Assembly: GCA_017455565.1 (NCBI GenBank) | Contig: JAFSZV010000005.1 | Span: 1 to 44,606 of the forward strand | Reading direction: 5' to 3' | From: Clostridia bacterium | GTDB taxonomy: Bacteria > Bacillota > Clostridia > Oscillospirales > Butyricicoccaceae | DNA length: 44,606 nt | In this document: positions 39,317 to 44,606 of the stretch, one piece after another | Layout of the letters: each line of letters starts with the position of its first letter | Position numbering within the stretch: position 1 is the stretch's first letter | Notes under the pieces: generated by a model | What the model saw: only the letters and a program-made list of their open reading frames with translations | Told to the model about the DNA's origin: nothing | Database searches by the model: none | Made by a program: the position numbers and the translations under genes

Positions 39317-40456
39317 TTAAAATTTCATGGCCACCGCCCGCATAGTACGGAAAAAAATCTGCCACAGTGTCAAACGCGCCGCGCTTTGGGCCGCCGTAAT
39401 GGGAATTTCAGCCACCAGCGCCCCGCCGTGGGTGATCCGCAGCGTCCCCACCCGCTGCCCCTCCTCCACCGGCGCGGCCAGCGAGGGGGTCAGTTCGATC
39501 TCCTTGTTCAGCTCGTTCAGCCAGGCCCGGGGCAGGGTCAGCGGCGTTTCCTCCTCTAGCCGGCACTCCACCCGCTCCCGGTCGCCCAGCGTGACAGGAA
39601 CTGGCTCCAGCGGCTGGTCGGCTCCCAGCGTCACGGCGGCATAGTTGGCAAAGCCCCAGTTGAGCAGGCCTGTCGCGTCGGCGGTGCGGCTCTCCTTGGT
39701 TTCGCTGCCCAAAATTACGGCGATGAGCTGCAGCCCCTCCCGCTGTGCCGAAGCGGAGATGCAGTATCCCGCCGATGAGGTAAACCCGGTCTTCAGCCCC
39801 GTCAGGCCGGGATAGGAGCGGATCATCTTGTTGGTGTTGTCCAGCCCGAAGGCCCCGTCCCGCACGGTGTCCTGCCAGATGAGGGAATAATCCGAGATCC
39901 AGGGATGCTCCCGCAGAAGCGCCGCGCTCATGAGCCCCACATCCCGCGCCGAGGTGAGATGTCCCTCGGCCGTCAGGCCGCAGGCGTTGACGAAGTGCGT
40001 GTCCTCCATCCCCAGCGCCTGTGCCTTTTGGTTCATCAGTGCCACAAAGCTCTCCTCGCTGCCCGCCAGATGCTCACCCAGCGCCACGGCGCAGTCGTTG
40101 GCCGAGGCCACCGCCACGCATTTGAGCATCTCCTCCACCGTCATGCGCTCGCCCTCCTCCAGCCAGATCTGGCTGCCGCCCATGGCGGCGGCGTGGGCCG
40201 AGGCCGTCACCGTGTCGGAAAGGGACAGGCGGCCCTCGTCCACCGCCTCGCACACCAGCAGCATGGTCATTACCTTGGTAACGCTGGCAGGCTCGCGCTT
40301 TGCGCGGGCGTCTTTTTCCAGCAGAACATCCCCTTCCAGCGTCATCAGCACCGCCGAGGGGGCCGCGATCTCCGGGCTGTCCGCCGCACCCCGGCAGGGG
40401 ACGGCCATCCCCGCCGCCAGCGCCGCACACAGCGCCGCTGCCACGATTTTTTTCAT
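39317..40456 (-). CDS. D-alanyl-D-alanine carboxypeptidase (DacF/PBP5 type)
   Basis: This is a 379-residue low-molecular-weight penicillin-binding protein that trims the terminal D-Ala of peptidoglycan stem peptides outside the membrane. A signal peptide is at residues 1-23. The active-site triad motifs are present: SVTK (SxxK) near residue 55, SAN near 110 and KTG in GLKTGFTSSAG. The C-terminal domain (residues ~275-365) and a terminal amphipathic helix, LTLWQIFFRTMRAVAMKF, anchor it to the membrane. The ATG at 40456 follows GGGAGGAG; the frame is open further upstream but without a site. It is divergent from mtaB. Confidence 0.94.
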   Translation of the reverse strand: MKKIVAAALCAALAAGMAVPCRGAADSPEIAAPSAVLMTLEGDVLLEKDARAKREPASVTKVMTMLLVCEAVDEGRLSLSDTVTASAHAAAMGGSQIWLEEGERMTVEEMLKCVAVASANDCAVALGEHLAGSEESFVALMNQKAQALGMEDTHFVNACGLTAEGHLTSARDVGLMSAALLREHPWISDYSLIWQDTVRDGAFGLDNTNKMIRSYPGLTGLKTGFTSSAGYCISASAQREGLQLIAVILGSETKESRTADATGLLNWGFANYAAVTLGADQPLEPVPVTLGDRERVECRLEEETPLTLPRAWLNELNKEIELTPSLAAPVEEGQRVGTLRITHGGALVAEIPITAAQSAARLTLWQIFFRTMRAVAMKF

Positions 40457-40514
40457 CCTGACTCCTCCCGTTTCTCCGTTTTGTCCATTTCTATGCAAAA
40501 TACGGCGGAAATAT

Positions 40515-40543
40515 TTGCAAATCGCCGCCGCTTCCGTTACAAT
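40515..40543 (+). promoter_or_regulatory. Sigma-A promoter of mtaB
   Basis: TTGCAA (40515-40520), 17 bp, TACAAT (40538-40543). TTGCAA is its own reverse complement and could also serve as a -35 for the divergent carboxypeptidase gene, but the matching -10 (TGCATA) is poor. Confidence 0.75.
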
Positions 40544-40562
40544 AAGGGATGGTGATCGAACT

Positions 40563-41852
40563 ATGAAAGTCGCGTTTTACACGCTGGGCTGCAAGGCCAA
40601 TCAATTTGAAACGCAGGCGCTGGAGCGCCTCTTTGCCGGGCACGGGCATGAGCTCGTCCCCTTTGACGCTCCCGCCGACGTCTATATCGTCAACACCTGC
40701 ACGGTGACGGCCCTTTCCGACAAAAAGTCCCGCAACGCCGCCCGCCGCTGCAAAAAGATCAACCCCCGCGCCCGGCTGATCCTCTGCGGCTGCTATGCCC
40801 AGGTCAAGCCCGAGGAGGCAAGGGCCCTGTGCGGAGCCGACGCCGTCATCGGCACGGCAGACAAGAGCCGGGTGCTGTCGCTGGCCGAGGGACTTTCCCG
40901 GGACGGGGTCACCGACCTGTGGCACGGGGAACGGCCTGCCTTCGACCTGCTGCCCGCCGGCGGGCTTTCGGGCCGCACTCGGGCGCTTTTGAAGGTGCAG
41001 GACGGGTGCCAGAACTTCTGCACCTATTGCCGCATCCCCTATGCCCGGGGCCCCGAGCGGAGCATGCCTTTTGACGACGCGGTAAACGAAGCCCGCCGTC
41101 TGGGGGCCGAGGGCTACCGCGAGATCGTCCTCACCGGCATCGAGATCAGCGCCTACGGCCGCGACCTGCCCGGGCAGCCGGCCCTCATCGACCTGATAGA
41201 GGCCGTCTGCGCCGCCGCACCGGAGGTCCGCCTCCGTCTGGGCAGTCTGGAGCCTCGCACGGTGACGGAGGATTTCGCCGCCCGCTGCGCCGCTTTGCCC
41301 AACCTCTGCCCCCACTTCCATCTCTCGCTGCAAAGCGGCTGTGACAAGACGCTGAAGGCCATGAACCGGAAATACGATACCGCCCGCTACCGCCTGTCCT
41401 GCGAGCTGCTGCGGGCGCGCATGCCGGGCTGCGCCATCACCACCGACCTGATCGTGGGCTTTGCCGGTGAGACCGAGGCCGATTTTCAGGAGAGCCTTGC
41501 CTTTGTAGAGGACTGCGGCCTGTGCAAGGTCCACGTCTTCCCCTATTCCCGCCGTGAGGGCACCCGGGGCTACGACCTGCCCGGGCAGGTGCCCAACGCC
41601 CAAAAGGCCCTGCGGGCAGCCGAGGCCGCCCGCCGCTGCGAAGCGCTGGAGCGTGCTTATCTGCAAGGTATGCTCGGCCTTGTCCGCCCGGTGCTGTTCG
41701 AGCAGGAGGAAGAGCCGGGATGGTTCACCGGGCATATCCCCGAATACTGTCTGGTAAAGGCAAGGGGCGAAGATCTGCACAACCGGGTCCTGCCCGTCCG
41801 TCTGACGGGGCTGCGGGGCACCATGCTGACAGGGGAGATCGTTTATGGGTAA
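40563..41852 (+). CDS. mtaB: tRNA t6A37 methylthiotransferase MtaB
   Basis: This is a 429-residue radical SAM methylthiotransferase that converts t6A to ms2t6A at position 37 of ANN-decoding tRNAs. The N-terminal domain carries YTLGCKANQFETQAL, VNTCTVTALSDKKSRNAAR and LCGCYAQ with its three cluster cysteines. The radical SAM motif is QDGCQNFCTYCRIPYARGP. SLQSGCDKTLKAMNRKY and DLIVGFAGETEADF follow, then a short C-terminal TRAM-like part. MtaB rather than MiaB or RimO is chosen because of CKANQ and RGPERS. The ATG at 40563 lies behind GGTGAT. It overlaps the next gene by 8 nt. Confidence 0.94.
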   Translation: MKVAFYTLGCKANQFETQALERLFAGHGHELVPFDAPADVYIVNTCTVTALSDKKSRNAARRCKKINPRARLILCGCYAQVKPEEARALCGADAVIGTADKSRVLSLAEGLSRDGVTDLWHGERPAFDLLPAGGLSGRTRALLKVQDGCQNFCTYCRIPYARGPERSMPFDDAVNEARRLGAEGYREIVLTGIEISAYGRDLPGQPALIDLIEAVCAAAPEVRLRLGSLEPRTVTEDFAARCAALPNLCPHFHLSLQSGCDKTLKAMNRKYDTARYRLSCELLRARMPGCAITTDLIVGFAGETEADFQESLAFVEDCGLCKVHVFPYSRREGTRGYDLPGQVPNAQKALRAAEAARRCEALERAYLQGMLGLVRPVLFEQEEEPGWFTGHIPEYCLVKARGEDLHNRVLPVRLTGLRGTMLTGEIVYG

Positions 41853-43512
41853 AATCGAAACGCCGGCGCAGGGCCTGAAGGAGATCTTCTCCCTGCCCCT
41901 CATCCGCCTGACGGTGAGCAATCCCCGCCCGGGCGCCGAATACAGAAAGATCACGGGCCGCCCCGTGGAAGTGCGGGGCGACGTCTGCCTGCAGCTTGAA
42001 AAGTTCACCGCCACCCAGGCCTTTCACGAAAACCTCGCCATGGACCGCGCCCCGGGCGCGCTGGAGGCGCTGATGGCGCAGTACGGTCAACTCGACGCTG
42101 TGTGCCAGGGGGCGGTCTTCTGCCTGAAGATTTCCAAAAAGGGAAAGCTCTTTTTCCAGCGGCAGGAGGCAAAGGCCGTCCTGCCCGCTCCCGCCGCCCA
42201 TAACCGGGACAAGCAATATCTCATCCCCGAAGGGCGGATCGTGCCGCCGCTGGTGGATCTGGGGGTGCTGACCCCCGACGGGCGGGTGGTCAAGGCCAAA
42301 TACGACAAGTTCAAGCAGATCAACCGCTTTCTGGAATTTCTCGACGATTGTCTGGCCAGAGATCCCGCCGACCCGGTTTCCATCGTGGACTTCGGCTGCG
42401 GCAAATCCTATCTCACCTTTATCGTCTATTACTACGTCACCGAGATCTTGGGCCGCAGGGCCGATATCGTGGGGCTCGATTTGAAAAAAGACGTGATCGC
42501 GCACTGCAATTCGGTGGCGGAAAAATACGGCTATACCGGCCTGCGCTTTCTTTGCGGCGACATCCGGGATTACCGCGCCCCCCAGGCGCCGGACATGGTC
42601 ATCACCCTCCACGCCTGCGACACCGCCACCGACCACGCCCTGTTCCACGCGGTGAAATGGGGAGCAAAATACATCCTCTCGGTACCCTGCTGCCAGCACG
42701 AGCTCAATCTTTCGGTAAGCAAGGACGCCCTGCTCCCCGTCACGGGCTACGGTATTTTGAAGGAGCGCTTCTGCGCCCTTGCCACCGACGCCGTCCGGGC
42801 CAGGCTGCTGGAGAGCCGGGGCTATGAGGTGCAGGTGCTGGAGTTCATCGACCTGGAGCATTCTCCGAAAAACCTGCTCATCCGTGCGAAAAAGGGCCGC
42901 TTCTCGGAAAAAAAGCGGCAAAAAGCCCTGTGCGAGGCCGAAAGCCTGCTTTCCCGGCTGGGCGGCCGGAACACGCTGCATCGGCTGCTTTCCGGCGGCG
43001 GCGTCCCCGTCCGGACCGATGATTTCCGCGGGCGCATCCGCCGGGCCGTCCCCGCCGATCTGGAGGAGATCATGGCTCTGTATGCCGACGGCCGCGCCCG
43101 GATGCGGGCAAGCGGCAACACGGAGCAGTGGACGGGAGATTATCCCTCCCGCGGCATGATCGAGAACGACATCCGGCTGGGCAACAGCTTCGTTTATGAG
43201 CAGGATGGGGCGCTGCTGGCGGTCTTTGCCCTGATCTGGGGCGAGGATCCTACCTACGCCTCCATCGACGGCGCATGGCTCGACGACCGGCCTTACGGCA
43301 CCGTTCACCGCATCACTGCCAAGGCGGGCTTTCCCGGACTGGGACGCCATTGTCTGGAGTGGTGCCTCGATCTGTGCGGCTGCATCCGCATCGATACCCA
43401 CGAAAGCAACGGCCTCATGCGCCGTACGCTGGAAAAATGCGGCTTTACCTACTGCGGCGTCGTCATCTGTGACGATGGCACCCCCCGTCTGGCCTATCAA
43501 AAAAACAGGTAA
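41845..43512 (+). CDS. Fusion of a Methyltransf_32-type methyltransferase and a GNAT acetyltransferase
   Basis: This is a 555-residue two-domain protein. Residues ~1-385 are a SAM-dependent methyltransferase of the Methyltransf_32 type: KYDKFKQINRFLEFLDD, motif I IVDFGCGKSYLTF, IVGLDLKKDVI, the HACDTATDHAL strand and the cysteine motif SVPCCQHELN. Residues ~395-555 are a GNAT-like domain starting RIRRAVPADLEEIMALYADG, with GSFVYEQDG-like and VHRITAKAGFPGLGRHCLEW strands and a C-terminal CIRIDTHESNGLMRRTLEKCGF. The two are usually separate genes. There is no stop or frameshift between them. The ATG overlaps the end of mtaB by 8 nt, suggesting a shared role, perhaps in RNA modification; that is inference. 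Confidence 0.88.
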   Translation: MGKIETPAQGLKEIFSLPLIRLTVSNPRPGAEYRKITGRPVEVRGDVCLQLEKFTATQAFHENLAMDRAPGALEALMAQYGQLDAVCQGAVFCLKISKKGKLFFQRQEAKAVLPAPAAHNRDKQYLIPEGRIVPPLVDLGVLTPDGRVVKAKYDKFKQINRFLEFLDDCLARDPADPVSIVDFGCGKSYLTFIVYYYVTEILGRRADIVGLDLKKDVIAHCNSVAEKYGYTGLRFLCGDIRDYRAPQAPDMVITLHACDTATDHALFHAVKWGAKYILSVPCCQHELNLSVSKDALLPVTGYGILKERFCALATDAVRARLLESRGYEVQVLEFIDLEHSPKNLLIRAKKGRFSEKKRQKALCEAESLLSRLGGRNTLHRLLSGGGVPVRTDDFRGRIRRAVPADLEEIMALYADGRARMRASGNTEQWTGDYPSRGMIENDIRLGNSFVYEQDGALLAVFALIWGEDPTYASIDGAWLDDRPYGTVHRITAKAGFPGLGRHCLEWCLDLCGCIRIDTHESNGLMRRTLEKCGFTYCGVVICDDGTPRLAYQKNR

Positions 43513-43561
43513 GCCGGCGGGAGCCGGAAGACTCTTGCAATTTGAGAAGAAAGGGATCTAT

Positions 43562-44326
43562 ATGGCAGAGTGGGTATCTCATTTAATTGTTGCGGACAGC
43601 GTATTGGAATCGTTGCCATGGCTGGACAGACGCGGCTTTTGCGTAGGCAATATTGCGCCCGACTGCAACATCCCAAACGCAGATTGGACGGCCTTTACGC
43701 CCTCCAGACAGGTGACCCACTGGATGGGCACCCAAAGAAAAGCCGCATCCGATTGCGTCAGATTCTGCAACGAATACATCATGGAACGGGCGGAACGGAT
43801 CGCCTCCGAAGAGGAGCTGTCTTTTCTGTTCGGCTATTACGCCCATCTGATTACGGATGCCGAGCTGCAGCGCACGACGCGGGATGAAGCCCGCGTCGCG
43901 GCGGCATGGGCCAGGGCAAAGCGCATACCGGAAATTCTTGAAAAAGCAGCCGGCATGGCGGAAACCTGGGATAATTTCAAGTTGCTCGTCCCCGACAGCG
44001 AAATCAGGAAAAGGGATTTTTACGTGATCGAGCGAGAATATCTGGATGCCCACCCGGGATCGGGATATTTTACGGAAATAAAGGATCTGGAGCGCTTTCC
44101 CGATTATGTGGACTACCTGCCCAAAGGGGCAATCCCCGCGAAGGTCAAGCTTATGTATTACATGCCTTCCCTGGAGGAGGGGCCCTTTCCCTTTATGGCT
44201 TTTTCACGGGAAGAATACACCGGTTTTCTTGACCGCGCCGTCATGCTCTCGACAACCGCGATCGAAGCGGCAAAAAGAAGCTGGGATCTGCGGCGGTCAC
44301 AATCCCCCGGCCAGCAGCGCGGCTGA
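43562..44326 (+). CDS. Zinc-dependent phospholipase C-like/HD-like hypothetical protein
   Basis: This is a 254-residue soluble protein of a family common in Clostridia and usually left hypothetical or called zinc-dependent phospholipase C-like. Potential metal ligands are spread over helices: EWVSHLIVADSVLE, VGNIAPDCN, RQVTHWMG and GYYAHLITDAELQ, each with His or Asp at conserved-looking positions. There is no signal peptide, unlike true secreted phospholipases. The ATG at 43562 follows AAAGGG; the open frame starts earlier but without a site. It lies 49 nt after the methyltransferase-GNAT gene on the same strand and may be cotranscribed. The substrate is unknown. Confidence 0.75.
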   Translation: MAEWVSHLIVADSVLESLPWLDRRGFCVGNIAPDCNIPNADWTAFTPSRQVTHWMGTQRKAASDCVRFCNEYIMERAERIASEEELSFLFGYYAHLITDAELQRTTRDEARVAAAWARAKRIPEILEKAAGMAETWDNFKLLVPDSEIRKRDFYVIEREYLDAHPGSGYFTEIKDLERFPDYVDYLPKGAIPAKVKLMYYMPSLEEGPFPFMAFSREEYTGFLDRAVMLSTTAIEAAKRSWDLRRSQSPGQQRG

Positions 44327-44434
44327 CAGTCCCCCTTTACAAAAAGGGCTCTCTCCCCCGCGCAAGGAACGGTGGCGCGGCGCGGCCGCGGCAAAGGGGT
44401 TGTTCTTTCTCCGGAAATCCCGCTTTTTCATGGC

Positions 44435-44467
44435 AAAAAGGCGGCCGCGCAATTGGCGCGGCCGCCT
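44435..44467 (-). terminator. Perfect 12-bp hairpin with T-tract on the minus side only
   Basis: AGGCGGCCGCGC (44439-44450) and GCGCGGCCGCCT (44456-44467) pair perfectly around AATTG. A five-T tract follows only on the minus strand. On the plus strand the sequence changes at once to CAGTCTGTC, so a bidirectional terminator may have been interrupted by the IS. Confidence 0.6.
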
Positions 44468-44491
44468 CAGTCTGTCAAAAAACTATACGAG

Positions 44492-44525
44492 CGCCCCCGT
44501 TTCTGGTACAATAGAAGCGGGGGCG
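44492..44525 (+). promoter_or_regulatory. IS promoter inside a 13-bp hairpin
   Basis: CGCCCCCGTTTCT (44492-44504) pairs with AGAAGCGGGGGCG (44513-44525). The loop contains TGGTACAAT, an extended -10 (TACAAT at 44507-44512). Transcripts starting here lack the 5' arm, while read-through transcripts would fold and bury the GGGGG region in front of the start codon. Confidence 0.65.
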
Positions 44526-44530
44526 ATGTC

Positions 44531-44606
44531 ATGGAAGAATGGAAAAAGGATTCACGGCGGGAACCGGTGATCACAGACCTGGACGCGCTGGTGCCGAAGG
44601 ATCATC
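44531..44606 (+). CDS. Transposase, IS1182-like, 5' end (runs off the window)
   Basis: The first 25 codons read MEEWKKDSRREPVITDLDAL then VPKDH. The VPKDH segment matches the start of IS1182/DUF772-type transposases (DL..LVP.DHLLRKI). The rest lies beyond the window. The upstream hairpin-promoter arrangement is typical of IS elements. The family call rests on a short stretch and could be another IS4/IS5-superfamily member. Confidence 0.65.
   Translation, partial: MEEWKKDSRREPVITDLDALVPKDH

Larger units (their letters stand above)
44327..44530. other. Intergenic region with IS left flank
   Basis: It holds a weak CCCTTT/AAAGGG hairpin just after the stop codon, a perfect inverted repeat (44439-44467) and the IS promoter hairpin (44492-44525). 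No gene is seen. Confidence 0.6.

Noticed and set aside
40492..40520. Divergent promoter for the carboxypeptidase gene sharing TTGCAA with mtaB
   Set aside because: The -10 at proper spacing (TGCATA) matches consensus in only two positions; kept only as a remark in the mtaB promoter entry.
41725..43500. 591-codon minus-strand frame antisense to the methyltransferase-GNAT gene
   Set aside because: Shadow of the plus-strand gene; no family motifs.

Overview
The window is about 44.6 kb of a GC-rich (roughly 60% by eye) Gram-positive chromosome. The THF riboswitch with folT, the TTGACA/TATAAT-type promoters with 17-bp spacers, the strong GGAGG ribosome binding sites, the LexA-boxed recA in a recA-recX-rimO-pgsA-cysS run, an SLH-anchored surface protein and a group IIC intron all point to the Clostridia. 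The high GC suggests an Oscillospirales-type gut lineage, but that placement is inference. Most genes are on the minus strand. I placed 40 protein genes (one cut by the window edge), two gene fragments, one intact and one half tRNA gene, one riboswitch and part of one intron.

Layout. 1-169 is the 5' end of a group II intron lying directly behind the terminator of an aquaporin gene. 223-3890 holds the aquaporin, a YtcJ-type amidohydrolase and glyA. 4158-5276 is a scarred integration spot: an IS110 transposase remnant, tRNA-Leu(CAA), integrase-arm-like tandem repeats and a displaced 5' half of the same tRNA that still has the good promoter. 5367-10523 holds a second amidohydrolase, a secreted SLH/Ig-like protein and an M18 aminopeptidase. 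10621-14688 is a MarR regulator with a heterodimeric ABC exporter. 14848-16826 is an ECF sigma factor gene overlapping a gene for a membrane-anchored serpin. 16947-20306 holds riboswitch-controlled folT, a GDT1-type cation exporter, a histidine phosphatase and mreB. 20399-26000 holds comFC, recD2, a Nudix hydrolase, a methyltransferase, an S66 peptidase and a FlaR-like P-loop protein. 26062-31104 is cysS, pgsA, rimO, recX and recA, the last behind a LexA box. 31186-33017 is a restriction-modification pair (EcoRI-family nuclease plus adenine methylase) translationally coupled to prmC. 33929-38685 runs YqhQ, histidine kinase, response regulator and lipoprotein, with a recombination scar inside the two-component operon. 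38796-40456 holds a small P-loop protein and a DacF-type carboxypeptidase. 40563-44326 (plus strand) holds mtaB, a methyltransferase-GNAT fusion and a metal-dependent hydrolase-like protein. The window ends in the start of an IS1182-like transposase gene.

Most interesting. The sigma factor and the serpin form a two-gene unit. The serpin's cytoplasmic N-terminus looks like the short sigma-binding segment of clostridial membrane anti-sigma factors, so the pair may be an extracellular protease sensor: a serpin outside the cell coupled to a sigma factor inside. Other points worth a second look are the AT-rich EcoRI-like nuclease next to recA, the tRNA-Leu att scar, the response-regulator fragment with almost only synonymous differences from the intact gene, the methyltransferase-GNAT fusion, and two mobile elements (intron and IS) that both abut hairpin terminators.
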